NCBI GenBank assembly: GCA_021772015.1
Contig: JAETNS010000016.1
Coordinates: 1-56,465, forward strand
Direction: 5' to 3'
Source of the DNA: Prevotellaceae bacterium
GTDB taxonomy: Bacteria; Bacteroidota; Bacteroidia; Bacteroidales; Muribaculaceae
Length of the DNA: 56,465 nucleotides
Position 1 is the stretch's first letter, and each line of letters begins with the position of its first letter. Below are positions 32,903-42,122 of the stretch, in pieces. The notes beneath the pieces are model-generated. The model worked only from the letters and a program-made list of their open reading frames with translations. It did no database searches and had not been told where the DNA came from. Both the position numbers and the translations under genes were made by a program.

Positions 32903-34279
32903 TCAGGCAAAAAGCCGTCGGAACGCCTCCTCTACTTTCGACACCTCGACCACCTCTATCGAAAGTCTGGCTGTATCGACCCCTTTGAGAGATCCACGAG
33001 GGACAAGTATCGACTTCATGCCAAGCTTTTCAGCCTCGCGCACCCGCTGCTCCATACGGGTGACCGGCCTGATCTCCCCGCTTAAACCAACCTCTCCGCT
33101 AAGACAGACTCCCGCCGGGACAGCCATGTCCACGTTGGAGGAGAGGATCGCCGCTATCACTGCCAGATCGAGAGCGGGATCAGACACTTTCAGACCGCCG
33201 GCTATATTGAGGAACACATCTTTCTGGGCGAGCTTGAAACCTACCCTCTTCTCAAGCACAGCCAGCAGCATGTTCATCCTCTTGGAGTCAAACCCGGTTA
33301 CGGACCGCTGCGGGGTACCGTAAGCGGCGGTGCTAACCAACGCCTGGGCCTCGATCAGGAAAGGACGGATCCCCTCGAGGGTCACTCCGACAGCGCAACC
33401 CGACAGCTGTTCCCCGTCATGCTGCGAGATCAGCATTTCCGAGGGATTCGTCACCTCGCGAAGCCCACGCTGACACATCTCATATATGCCGAGTTCCGAC
33501 GTGTTGCCGAAACGGTTCTTGACTGCCCGGAGTATCCGGTACATATACTGGCGGTCCCCTTCAAACTGCAAGACTGCGTCGACGATATGCTCCAGCACTT
33601 TCGGGCCGGCAAGTGATCCCTCCTTGTTGATATGTCCGATCAGCATCACCGGAACACCCGACTGTTTGGCATAACGCAGAAGCCGTGAAGCGCATTCCCT
33701 GACCTGGCTGACGCTTCCGGCCGACGACTCGATCTCGTCGGAAGCGATGGTCTGGATGGAATCGACGATAAGCAGTTGTGGCTGGATATGCTCGATATGG
33801 GCGAAAATACTTTCGAGGGAGGTTTCCGTGACAACATAGCAGTTGTCGCTCATGCGGCCGATCCTGTCGGCACGGAGCTTGATCTGGGTCGCGCTCTCCT
33901 CCCCCGAAACATACAGCATCCTGCGGGATTTTATCGACAGTATATTCTGTAATACAAGAGTCGATTTGCCTATGCCCGGCTCACCACCGATAAGCACCAT
34001 CGATCCGGGTACAAGGCCGCCACCGAGAACCCGGTTCAGTTCCTCGCTCGGCATATGTATCCGTGGCTCGTCGGCAGTCTCTATTTCGGAGACCTTTCGG
34101 GGAGAGGACTTCGGGGTAACACCCAATGGAGCTTTAACGCCACCCTTGGATGTGGTCCTCACTTTCTCCTCCACCATAGAGTTCCAGGCCCCGCAAGCCG
34201 GACAGCGTCCCTCCCATTTCGGGGAGTCGTTGCCGCATTCCGAGCAGAACCACATCGTCTTTTCTTTAACTTTCGCCAT
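32903..34279 (-). CDS. radA: DNA repair protein RadA
   Basis: A 458-residue protein of full length. The zinc finger has C12, C15, C26 and C29 (FCSECG, CPACG). Walker A is GGEPGIGKST near 100, Walker B LLIVDSIQT, the RadA signature KNRFG near 255, and the C-terminal Lon-like domain ends in VSKVEEAFRRLF. RadA is a RecA-like ATPase and helicase that extends branches in recombination. It starts 20 bp after the methyltransferase gene stops, so the two are probably cotranscribed. Confidence 0.95.
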   Translation of the reverse strand: MAKVKEKTMWFCSECGNDSPKWEGRCPACGAWNSMVEEKVRTTSKGGVKAPLGVTPKSSPRKVSEIETADEPRIHMPSEELNRVLGGGLVPGSMVLIGGEPGIGKSTLVLQNILSIKSRRMLYVSGEESATQIKLRADRIGRMSDNCYVVTETSLESIFAHIEHIQPQLLIVDSIQTIASDEIESSAGSVSQVRECASRLLRYAKQSGVPVMLIGHINKEGSLAGPKVLEHIVDAVLQFEGDRQYMYRILRAVKNRFGNTSELGIYEMCQRGLREVTNPSEMLISQHDGEQLSGCAVGVTLEGIRPFLIEAQALVSTAAYGTPQRSVTGFDSKRMNMLLAVLEKRVGFKLAQKDVFLNIAGGLKVSDPALDLAVIAAILSSNVDMAVPAGVCLSGEVGLSGEIRPVTRMEQRVREAEKLGMKSILVPRGSLKGVDTARLSIEVVEVSKVEEAFRRLFA

Positions 34280-34299
34280 TGTGTCTCAGGAAATCCATG

Positions 34300-35103
34300 T
34301 TAACTGATGCCTGACATCATAGACTGTCGTCGGAATTCGGCGACAGTCACCGCCGTGGCGGTCCCGACATTGAGAGATTCGACTGTCATGCTTCCCGCCG
34401 GGAAAGACGGGATGGTGATCCGTCGCTCTATCAATGAGGATATTTCCGGCGATATGCCATTCCCCTCGTTGCCCATTACCACCACTCCCCCACCGAGTTC
34501 CATGCGGTATATGTTCTCCCCCTCCAGAAATGTCCCGTAGACCGTTATCCCTTTCTCCGACATCTCACGCAGGACCGCAGGGAGATCACAATAAACGACA
34601 TCGACACGAGCCAAGGCCCCCATCGTAGACTGTAGCACTTTCGGATTGAACACATCCACTGTATCTTCCGAGGCCAGAACGTTTTTCACACCGAACCAGT
34701 CGGCCACGCGTATAATAGTACCGAGATTGCCCGGATCCTGTATCCTGTCAAGAGCCAGAACGAGCTCATCATCCCCGATTTCAATTTTTTCTGACTTGCT
34801 TGCGGGAAGCTCAAAGACGGCTATCAGCCCCTGCGGAGTCATCATGGAAGAAATCCTTGACATCTCGTCATTACGGGCGACAAGAAGCCTGTCATCAGGC
34901 AGCTCGTATCCTACAAGGCTTTCAAGGATACCTCCATGAGCATCAAGCCAAGCAGAAGTCACGACAACACTGTGCAACCTGAATGACGGCAGAAGCTCGC
35001 TGACACACCGGATTCCTTCGGCGGCGAACAGCCCCGTCTCACGTCGTCCTCGGGCGGAGGACAGGGATGCGATTAGCTTTCGCTGTGACGCGGTAATTCT
35101 CAT
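34300..35103 (-). CDS. TrmH/SpoU-family RNA 2'-O-methyltransferase
   Basis: A 267-residue SPOUT enzyme. The N-terminal substrate-binding part (RKLIASLSSARGRRETGLFA, an L30e-like fold) precedes the knot domain with its three motifs: LDRIQDPGNLGTIIRVADWF (motif 1), VVVMGNEGNGIS (motif 2) and ESLNVGTATAVTV (motif 3). It should methylate a ribose in rRNA or tRNA with AdoMet; the exact site is not readable. It is upstream of radA and divergent from rnpB. Confidence 0.85.
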   Translation of the reverse strand: MRITASQRKLIASLSSARGRRETGLFAAEGIRCVSELLPSFRLHSVVVTSAWLDAHGGILESLVGYELPDDRLLVARNDEMSRISSMMTPQGLIAVFELPASKSEKIEIGDDELVLALDRIQDPGNLGTIIRVADWFGVKNVLASEDTVDVFNPKVLQSTMGALARVDVVYCDLPAVLREMSEKGITVYGTFLEGENIYRMELGGGVVVMGNEGNGISPEISSLIERRITIPSFPAGSMTVESLNVGTATAVTVAEFRRQSMMSGIS

Positions 35104-35158
35104 ACCTGCAAAAATACGGATTTTTCATGACAACCAACGGATATTCGTCAAAAATTCG

Positions 35159-35166
35159 TAAATTTG
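35159..35166 (+). promoter_or_regulatory. -7 box of the RNase P RNA gene
   Basis: TAAATTTG fits TAnnTTTG and lies 10 bp before the first base of the RNA helix P1, the expected distance to a start of transcription. The -33 region (ATTCG) is weak. Confidence 0.65.
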
Positions 35167-35176
35167 CGGAAATATT

Positions 35177-35612
35177 GAGGCAGCCGGGCGGTCCGTCGCC
35201 GGCGGGTTCTCCGTAACGCCGCAGGAGGAAAGTCCGGGCAACACAGAGCGCCATACTTCCTAACGGGAAGCCACGGGTGACCGTGGAGGAAACGTGACAG
35301 AAAACAACCGCCGGAAAGGATAATTCCTGCCGGCAAGGGTGAAAAGGCGGGGTAAGAGCCCACCGGGCGTCACCGCGAGATGGCGCGCCGCACGTCTTAT
35401 GGGTTGCAAGGTCAAGTAAACCGGCATTCAAGGGTTGCTCGCCCGTTGCCGGAGGGTAGACTGCTACAGAAGTGGCCTCCGGCTACTTCGATTAGCCTGG
35501 ATGGAGACATCCGGCATAGATAAATGACGGACCGGACGCGTCAGGTCATCATGCCTTCGGGCATGGCGAAACCCACGATCCGACATAACCCGGCTTACAG
35601 CCCGACTGCCTC
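35177..35612 (+). ncRNA. rnpB: RNase P RNA (M1-type)
   Basis: The 5' GAGGCAG pairs with 3' CTGCCTC (35606-35612) to form P1. The universal core is present: GGAGGAAAGTCCGGGC with CACAGAG (35222-35247), ACAGAAAACAACCGCC, and near the 3' end AACCCGGCTTACAGCCCGA. It is of the bacterial A type with P4 sequences in place. With the RNase P protein it trims the 5' ends of pre-tRNAs. Strand is plus; the ends are from P1 and may differ by a few bases. Confidence 0.95.
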
Positions 35613-35625
35613 TTCCCATACAAGA

Positions 35626-35670
35626 GGACGCGCCATCCCCACCATTGATGGCGCGTCCCCTTTGTTTTTC
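35626..35670 (+). terminator. rnpB terminator
   Basis: GGACGCGCCATC-ccaccatt-like loop-GATGGCGCGTCC is a 12-bp perfect stem followed by CCTTTGTTTTT, 14 bp after the RNA ends. Confidence 0.9.
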
Positions 35671-35740
35671 GACAGCTACCTGTGATCACATCCGCATCTC
35701 TTGGACAGATGCCGGAATCCAATGTTTCAAGAACATCTAC

Positions 35741-36421
35741 TCAGAAGATGTCGCATTTTAGGCCGAAAGACAGCCGCAAGTAATCTGCAGGATGTAGCGA
35801 ATGGTTCCTGACAGCCGTGATAATATAGAAATCACTGCTGCTAAGCTCATAGAACAGAGCAATACTTTTGAAAAAATGTCTTCTTGAATCCGGGATATCG
35901 AACCGCAACCGTTGACCGATAAAAACATGTGTGCGGATCCTGGTCGAAAAAGTATAATACCCGGAGGGATAGCGTTCCGGTTGCCGGTTCCAGAATTCAC
36001 CCCCGAAGACGGTGTTGAAATATATCCCTGTGGTGAGAGGTTCAAGCGAAAACCCTCGTCCAAGAGAAATGCTCCAAGGGATGAAATTCTGTTTCAAGGT
36101 CATGGTCATCTTGGCTCTACGCGAGGAATGCTTGGCGATAAAACCAAACAACAGGTCTGTCTCCCATTGTCCATGTCGGCCATAATCCCATCCTATCCCT
36201 GCCGACAGCAAACCCATCCCTCCCGCATACTGCAACTTTATATGGGTCGGAATCAACACTCCCCATGCCTGGCGATAATGATGCACACGGTTGTCATATC
36301 GCGAAACAGTCGCTGTCGAGTCATAAATTTCAGATGCGAACACAAGGGATGAGGCCGAAATCATGATCAATATGACGGTAAACCATCTTTTAATGTCAAA
36401 AGCCGACAACCTCACAATCAA
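35741..36421 (-). CDS. Hypothetical outer-membrane-like beta-barrel protein
   Basis: A 226-residue protein of unknown family. Residues 12-30 (WFTVILIMISASSLVFASE) serve as a signal peptide with a rather long N-tail. The mature part alternates polar and aromatic residues in strands (LLSAGIGWDYG, WETDLLFGFIA, TGIYFNTVFG, LRLSFGLKCDIF), and ends in F, as barrels usually do. It probably sits in the outer membrane. It overlaps the end of the phosphoesterase gene by 26 bases and so is likely cotranscribed. Confidence 0.6.
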   Translation of the reverse strand: MIVRLSAFDIKRWFTVILIMISASSLVFASEIYDSTATVSRYDNRVHHYRQAWGVLIPTHIKLQYAGGMGLLSAGIGWDYGRHGQWETDLLFGFIAKHSSRRAKMTMTLKQNFIPWSISLGRGFSLEPLTTGIYFNTVFGGEFWNRQPERYPSGYYTFSTRIRTHVFIGQRLRFDIPDSRRHFFKSIALFYELSSSDFYIITAVRNHSLHPADYLRLSFGLKCDIF

Positions 36422-37217
36422 ATCCTCCTTCCTCTTTTATCGTGAAAACAAGATACTGACGTTTGGCGATGTTAGGGCATTGGCAATACATCACCCCGTC
36501 ACCATACGGGTCAGATATCTCAAAATGATGACTGTGACCATAGGCACAGAACTGTACATCCGGGAACATCCTGACGTACATCTGGAAAACCTTGCTGACA
36601 TTGTTGTTGAATACTTCCGAACCCGGACAGGCATGCATGAGAAAGACCGTCTTCTCCACCCCGGACGGAATAGAGGCAATCTCCCGCTCAAGGAATTCAA
36701 AATCCGGTACCGGCTCTGAATAATCATATTCGAGGGCGTTAGTGTTAAGACAAACAAACCTGACATTCCCTGCCGTGAAGGCGAAATTGACATCTCCGAA
36801 AATTCCCTTGTAAGCGTCTCTTCCCGTCCCCAGGCAATCATGATTGCCAATGACGGCGACATATGGCACTGACAGCCTGTCCATCATATCGCGTCCCCAT
36901 TCAAATTCGTTCGTAAGCCCGAAATCACTTATATCGCCGCCATGCATGACAAAATCGATATCACCTCTGGCATTGATGGCTCTTACCGCGTCTTTCAGAT
37001 CATCCAGACTCCGCTGGGTGTCACTGACCATAGCTATCTTCATAGATGTCGCTGCGGCCATTCCGGCCTCTATTTTCGCGACATTGTTAAAGTTGACATT
37101 CCTTGCGCCTGAAATGTCGACATCATATGGATGCTCCTCAAACATCTCACATGATACAAGCAACGTCAACAAAAACAGGCAGAAATACAGACTGACAATA
37201 TAATATTTGTTTCTCAT
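36396..37217 (-). CDS. Calcineurin-like metallophosphoesterase lipoprotein
   Basis: A 273-residue lipoprotein with lipobox LLVSC (C23). The dimetal motifs are in order: MVSDTQ, HGGDISD, GNHDCLG, LMHACPG and YGHSHH. The first motif has D-T-Q instead of D-x-H, which is common in the group. It should hydrolyse a phosphoester at the cell envelope; the substrate is not known. It is upstream of and overlaps the barrel-like gene. Confidence 0.8.
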   Translation of the reverse strand: MRNKYYIVSLYFCLFLLTLLVSCEMFEEHPYDVDISGARNVNFNNVAKIEAGMAAATSMKIAMVSDTQRSLDDLKDAVRAINARGDIDFVMHGGDISDFGLTNEFEWGRDMMDRLSVPYVAVIGNHDCLGTGRDAYKGIFGDVNFAFTAGNVRFVCLNTNALEYDYSEPVPDFEFLEREIASIPSGVEKTVFLMHACPGSEVFNNNVSKVFQMYVRMFPDVQFCAYGHSHHFEISDPYGDGVMYCQCPNIAKRQYLVFTIKEEGGFDCEVVGF

Positions 37218-37307
37218 CTTACTAAATTTGCCGGGAAAATTGCTGTCGGGATGATTCCCGCCGCAAATTTCTCGGCAAACTTATGAATTAATCGGCAATC
37301 CTTATCA

Positions 37308-37335
37308 GCCGAAGGTCAAAAAACAACCCTTCGGC
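37308..37335 (-). terminator. Hairpin after the mechanosensitive channel gene
   Basis: GCCGAAGG and CCTTCGGC form a perfect 8-bp stem about 60 bp after the channel stop. There is no T-run, so it may be a transcript-end stabiliser rather than a true terminator. Confidence 0.4.
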
Positions 37336-37397
37336 AAATATTTGATACCTTATCACCAAATTTTCACCATCCGGCATTACCGGGTTCCACCAGACCG

Positions 37398-38573
37398 TTA
37401 CTGCAGCTTCTCCACATGCACGTCCATCTGGGGGAACGGGAAATGGATGCCATGAGCGGGTAGCTCGTTGTAAAACTTCTCATTATAATAATAGAACACA
37501 TTCCAATAATCAGCTGTCTTGGTCCACGCCCTTACCTGGAGGTCGACACTTGACTCGCCGAGATTGTTGACAAGCACTTTTGGCGAATGGTCCGGCTTGG
37601 GTATGAGAAGTTTCAACGCATCAATCTGCTTGCGTTCACGCTCCTGTAGAGCTATTTTCGCTGCACGGTGACGACGAAGCAACTTGTCTAAAATCGAACG
37701 TTTGCTTACTGTTTCAGTCTCCGGATCTTCTTCCTCCTCTTCTTCGGGATTAAATCTGACCGTGTCGCCGGAATCAGAGAGACCATTTGCCCCTGGGACT
37801 CTATCCCCCGCCCCTACTATCTCGACACCACCGCCTTCCGAGGCTCGTGCCTCCTCTATCCTCTCATCCGAAGCAAACATTTCGAGAATGGCCTTGCGGG
37901 CATCATCCACATTGTCACCATAACTTATCGACACTGTCCATGTCACACGCCGATATGCCTCCCGCGACCAGTTGTTGACACTCCCGGTTGAAAGGCCGCC
38001 ATTGGGGATGGATATGGATTTGTTGTCATAAGTGGTTATTATCGTATGGAAGATCTGTATCTCACGGACAGTGCCGCCATATCCCTGCACTTCGATATAG
38101 TCGCCGATCTTATACGGCTTTAGCAACAATATCAAGACTCCTCCCGCGAAATTCTGCAACGTGCCGCTCAAAGCCATACCAATGGCGACACCGGCTGAGG
38201 CGAATATCGCCAGGAAAGAGGTTGTCTCAATCCCGAGTATTCCGATAACGGTCACTATCAGTATGAAATACAAGACAATGTTGACCAACGACAGGATGAA
38301 CGTGGCCAGCGACTTGTCAATCTTCCTGCGCAGAAAGATTGTAGAGATCAGACGGTAGATCTTTCTGATCACAAACCGTCCGAGATAGAAAACAAATATG
38401 GCTATAGCGAGATTGATCGCGAAATCCACAGCCGAACGGGCCAGACGTTCAATCAAATCGTCGAACGACAAGGTCTTCAGCTCGGCGATCTCGTTGGTGG
38501 CATTGACAAACGTCGAGTCAGCGGGAACTTTCGGGGTCAGTCCCGGAAACATATCTGTCTGGAGTCTGATCAT
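37398..38573 (-). CDS. MscS-family mechanosensitive channel with acidic insertion
   Basis: A 391-residue channel. Helices: about 49-70 (AVDFAINLAIAIFVFYLGRF), 85-110 and the pore helix with ASAGVAIGMALSGTLQNFAGG; then the beta domain (LLLKPYKIGDYIEVQGYGG, signature YDNKSISIPNG). The C-terminal alpha/beta vestibule is split by about 90 residues (roughly 240-330) rich in charge: GGGVEIVGAGDRVPG, FNPEEEEEEDPETE, then a basic helix (KLLRRHRAAKIALQERERK). It opens on membrane tension to release solutes. The insertion is unusual for a small MscS. Confidence 0.9.
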   Translation of the reverse strand: MIRLQTDMFPGLTPKVPADSTFVNATNEIAELKTLSFDDLIERLARSAVDFAINLAIAIFVFYLGRFVIRKIYRLISTIFLRRKIDKSLATFILSLVNIVLYFILIVTVIGILGIETTSFLAIFASAGVAIGMALSGTLQNFAGGVLILLLKPYKIGDYIEVQGYGGTVREIQIFHTIITTYDNKSISIPNGGLSTGSVNNWSREAYRRVTWTVSISYGDNVDDARKAILEMFASDERIEEARASEGGGVEIVGAGDRVPGANGLSDSGDTVRFNPEEEEEEDPETETVSKRSILDKLLRRHRAAKIALQERERKQIDALKLLIPKPDHSPKVLVNNLGESSVDLQVRAWTKTADYWNVFYYYNEKFYNELPAHGIHFPFPQMDVHVEKLQ

Positions 38574-38686
38574 TATTCAGGGAATCAGTTATCATAAGGA
38601 TGAATCGTCAGGCAATCAATGCCTGACACATTCCTATACAAAGAAGGGAAAAGCCGTTTTTCTATAAAGAACAATCGGTAATGCGC

Positions 38687-39913
38687 TTATTGTTCATCCG
38701 ACACATTCGTGAACAATACAGACGCGACATCGCCATACCAGGAAAGATGTCTGTAGCCTCTGGTGTCAGCATCCGAATCCCGACGGAGGATATATGTGGA
38801 AAGTCCACAATGAGAATCGACCTTTATCTTGTTGAATATCCACGGGGTCGATGCCTGGTAAGTGACACACTCATCAAGGGCTATCAGCCATTCCGCATAA
38901 GCCTTGCGCAGATCGCGGTCGGTGGATGCGCTGTAAAGAGCTTCCATGTAATGCTCCATGTCGAACATGTAGCATGGCTCTCCATTAAACTTGGTTCTCT
39001 CAAAAGGCTGGCCGGAATAATCATCCGGAAGCACGGGATGAAGCGCGAAAACCGCTCTGGTAGCCTCTGCCAGACGGTCGAGGCCGGCGGCATCGATCAC
39101 ACTCATCGTGCATGTCCGGGCGGATCCCTCCTTCGCGTCATATTTCAGGAATGTCGTGCGGGCCGCCCCTTCAAGATCCGCGTCCGTGGCCATAAGGTAA
39201 GGCAACGTCTCATAGTAAGGCATACCGTCGGCAGGCAGCTCCGCGCAACTGCCAGCAAATTTATCGGTGACATGTCTAAGCTCATAAAGGGCCTCCACCG
39301 AAGCCATATGGCAGCAATCGAAATAGACATAATCGAAATCCTCGCCGTCAAGCACCCGGGCCAATGTCGTGACATCCATATATTTGCCCCGGTCTTCCCC
39401 AAACCATAAGGGCATAATGGCGGCCATGGAGGCAGGTGACAGCGGCTGGATCCAGCCTGTCGCGTGACTCCATAGAATCAGCCCGTAATTATCAGCCGGA
39501 GCATACGACTTGAAGTCAGCGATGGCCTGTGACATTCGGTCGGCGGAAATTGAGGTCTGAGAGTCATCGTAACTTTTCAGTATCCTCAATCCGAAAGGAG
39601 TCACTTCCTTCAAGGATGGAGCGTCAGCCTCGCTGTCATCATGATAGATCAGCAGCCGGTTATCACCCAGACGGCCATCCTTGGCTGCCTGAATCATGTC
39701 GGCGAGGTTCTTGCGGTCAAAACCTCCGTCGCCAAGGCTGTTGTCGGAAAGGAGATATACAAGTACCGCCCTCTCTACCTTGACAGGCTCACCCATCGAA
39801 GGATAGGAATCAGGGAGCAAAGAGGGGGTGTCATTATCGCAACCCGTCAGTGATGCCGTCAAAGACAGCACCACCGCGAGCGCGCAAAGTCTGTTAAGTA
39901 TCTTGGTCAGCAT
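38687..39913 (-). CDS. Clostripain-like (C11) cysteine protease lipoprotein
   Basis: A 408-residue protein with lipobox LTGC (C25). The caspase-fold dyad is visible: histidine in LILWSHATGW and cysteine in YVYFDCCHMASVE. The Bacteroidota members are secreted or surface-bound proteases, some involved in processing host or self proteins. It sits alone, 73 bp before the fcl gene's end, and a GTCAGGC/GCCTGAC hairpin lies at 38607-38627 behind it. Confidence 0.85.
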   Translation of the reverse strand: MLTKILNRLCALAVVLSLTASLTGCDNDTPSLLPDSYPSMGEPVKVERAVLVYLLSDNSLGDGGFDRKNLADMIQAAKDGRLGDNRLLIYHDDSEADAPSLKEVTPFGLRILKSYDDSQTSISADRMSQAIADFKSYAPADNYGLILWSHATGWIQPLSPASMAAIMPLWFGEDRGKYMDVTTLARVLDGEDFDYVYFDCCHMASVEALYELRHVTDKFAGSCAELPADGMPYYETLPYLMATDADLEGAARTTFLKYDAKEGSARTCTMSVIDAAGLDRLAEATRAVFALHPVLPDDYSGQPFERTKFNGEPCYMFDMEHYMEALYSASTDRDLRKAYAEWLIALDECVTYQASTPWIFNKIKVDSHCGLSTYILRRDSDADTRGYRHLSWYGDVASVLFTNVSDEQ

Positions 39914-39986
39914 AAGTCAGTCTACAATAATTTAAGTTGTCCTTGTCGCCCAACTTATGGGAGAGGAGGAAAAATATCGGCAAGGC

Positions 39987-40931
39987 CTATCTCTCGGCCC
40001 TCATGGGATTGGAGAGGAAGTCCTGATAGGAAAGGCGCAGTCCGTCCTCAAGCTCGGTGGTGTAGGTCCAGCCCAGGGCACGGCTCTTTGACACATCAAG
40101 CAACTTGCGGGGTGTCCCGTTGGGACGTGTCGTGTCCCACAGTATCTTGCCCTCGTATCCTACCACCTTGGCGACAAGCTCGGTAAGCTCCTTGATGGTA
40201 AGTTCCTTGCCGCTGCCGGCGTTGACCGTCTCGTTGCCCGAATAGTTGTTCATCAGGAAGACGCAGAGGTTGGCCAGGTCATCGACATAAAGGAACTCGC
40301 GCAACGGACTGCCGTCTCCCCAGCATGTGACCTCAGTCAAGCCCTGTTCTTTCGCCTCATGGAACCGGCGTATCAGAGCGGGGACCACATGGGAATGTTC
40401 GGGATGGTAGTTGTCGTTGGGCCCGTAAAGGTTGGTAGGCATTACCGAGATATAGTCCGTGCCATACTGGCGATTGAGGAACTCGCAATATTTCAAACCG
40501 GATATCTTGGCCAGGGCGTAGGCTTCATTGGTCTTTTCCAGCTCGGAAGTCAGCAGGCAGCTTTCCTTCATAGGCTGGGGAGCCAGACGGGGATAAATAC
40601 ATGACGAACCGAGGAACTCAAGCTTCTTGCATCCGTTCCGCCATGCGGAATGGATGACATTCATCTCCAGGATCATGTTGTCATACATGAAATCGGCCAG
40701 AGCCGAGGAGTTGGCGATGATACCACCCACTTTGGCCGCAGCGAGGAACACATATTCAGGTTTCTCTTCAGCGAAGAAACGTTCTACCTGATCCTGACGG
40801 CAAAGGTCAAGTTCCTTGTGGGTACGGGTTATTATATTGGTGTAACCCTGTCGCTCAAGCTCGCGGATGATGGCCGAACCGACCATTCCGCGATGCCCTG
40901 CGACATAGATTTTTGAATCTTTCTGCATCAT
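39987..40931 (-). CDS. fcl: GDP-L-fucose synthase
   Basis: A 314-residue short-chain epimerase-reductase. NADP-binding GHRGMVGSA at 12-20, catalytic serine in GSSCIYP, and Y-x3-K in YALAKISG. It turns GDP-4-keto-6-deoxymannose into GDP-L-fucose, the donor for fucosylated capsule and glycoproteins, a known feature of gut Bacteroidales. The start overlaps the end of gmd by 4 bases (ATGA), so the pair is coupled. Confidence 0.95.
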   Translation of the reverse strand: MMQKDSKIYVAGHRGMVGSAIIRELERQGYTNIITRTHKELDLCRQDQVERFFAEEKPEYVFLAAAKVGGIIANSSALADFMYDNMILEMNVIHSAWRNGCKKLEFLGSSCIYPRLAPQPMKESCLLTSELEKTNEAYALAKISGLKYCEFLNRQYGTDYISVMPTNLYGPNDNYHPEHSHVVPALIRRFHEAKEQGLTEVTCWGDGSPLREFLYVDDLANLCVFLMNNYSGNETVNAGSGKELTIKELTELVAKVVGYEGKILWDTTRPNGTPRKLLDVSKSRALGWTYTTELEDGLRLSYQDFLSNPMRAER

Positions 40932-42019
40932 TTGACAATTCCTTTCTCAAGATATTCGGCGAGGTTCATCCTGACTTTTTCTCCGGCCTCCTCTACAGCC
41001 ACTTTGGCCATATCGGCATCAGTCATTATCTTGACAAGCTGCTCGAACGTAGTCTTTGACGGATTCCACCCGAGCATGGCCTTGGCCTTGGTGGGATCTC
41101 CCCAGAGGTTGACCACATCTGTGGGGCGGTAGAAGTCGGGGGACACTTCGACAAGCACCTTCCCGGTAGCTATGTCAATACCCTTCTCATCCATACCCTC
41201 ACCCTCCCAACGGAGGTTGATGCCGACATTCCTGAATGCGAGAGTGGCAAAATCGCGGACTGAATGCTGTTCCCCTGTGGCAATCACGAAATCCTCGGGG
41301 GTACTGTTCTGTAGAATCAGCCACATGCACTCGACATAGTCCTTGGCGTATCCCCAATCGCGGAGCGATGAAAGATTGCCCAGATAAAGCTTGTCCTGTT
41401 TCCCTTGGGCGATACGGGCTGCGGCAAGAGTGATCTTTCGTGTCACGAAGGTCTCGCCACGGCGTTCAGACTCATGGTTGAAGAGTATTCCGGAGCAGCA
41501 GAACATGTCGTAAGCCTCGCGGTATTCCTTTATGATCCAGAAGCCGTAGAGCTTGGCGACAGCGTAAGGGCTGTAGGGGTGGAAGGGAGTGTTCTCATTC
41601 TGCGGCACCTCCTCCACTTTTCCATACAACTCAGAAGTCGATGCCTGATAAATGCGGCATGTTTTCTCCAGTCCGCACATCCTGACGGCTTCAAGGATAC
41701 GGAGCACACCGACCGCGTCGACATCGGCGGTGAACTCGGGTGAATCAAATGACACCTGAACATGGCTCTGGGCAGCCAGATTGTAAATCTCGGTTGGCTG
41801 CACTTTCTTGACCACCTGCACGACGCTCATTGAGTCGCCCAGGTCGGCATAGTGAAGATGGAAGCGCTCATGCCCCTCAAGATGGGCTATACGCTCGCGG
41901 TAATTAACTGACGAGCGGCGGATCACTCCGTGCACGTCATATCCTTTGTCGAGCAGGAACTCTGACAGGAAAGAACCGTCTTGTCCGGTCACGCCGGTTA
42001 TCAAGGCTACATTCTTCAT
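40928..42019 (-). CDS. gmd: GDP-mannose 4,6-dehydratase
   Basis: A 363-residue enzyme with [10 protein letters not shown] (cofactor site), NLAAQSHV, catalytic STSE in [10 protein letters not shown], and Y-x3-K in YAVAKLYG. It makes GDP-4-keto-6-deoxymannose from GDP-mannose, the first step to GDP-fucose. Full length and intact, and directly upstream of fcl. Confidence 0.95.
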   Translation of the reverse strand: MKNVALITGVTGQDGSFLSEFLLDKGYDVHGVIRRSSVNYRERIAHLEGHERFHLHYADLGDSMSVVQVVKKVQPTEIYNLAAQSHVQVSFDSPEFTADVDAVGVLRILEAVRMCGLEKTCRIYQASTSELYGKVEEVPQNENTPFHPYSPYAVAKLYGFWIIKEYREAYDMFCCSGILFNHESERRGETFVTRKITLAAARIAQGKQDKLYLGNLSSLRDWGYAKDYVECMWLILQNSTPEDFVIATGEQHSVRDFATLAFRNVGINLRWEGEGMDEKGIDIATGKVLVEVSPDFYRPTDVVNLWGDPTKAKAMLGWNPSKTTFEQLVKIMTDADMAKVAVEEAGEKVRMNLAEYLEKGIVK

Positions 42020-42122
42020 TGTTGTGTATGTTTAATTAAGATAATCATGTGGCATGAGCCACAAATTACTAAGTATGTCTGATGGGTTATCGAATAATAC
42101 GAAAGATGGGAGAGCCTCTTTT

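Noticed and set aside
38607-38627. GTCAGGC/GCCTGAC hairpin as terminator of the C11 protease gene
   Set aside because: Stem is perfect but has no T-run on the minus strand, so it is not listed as a terminator.
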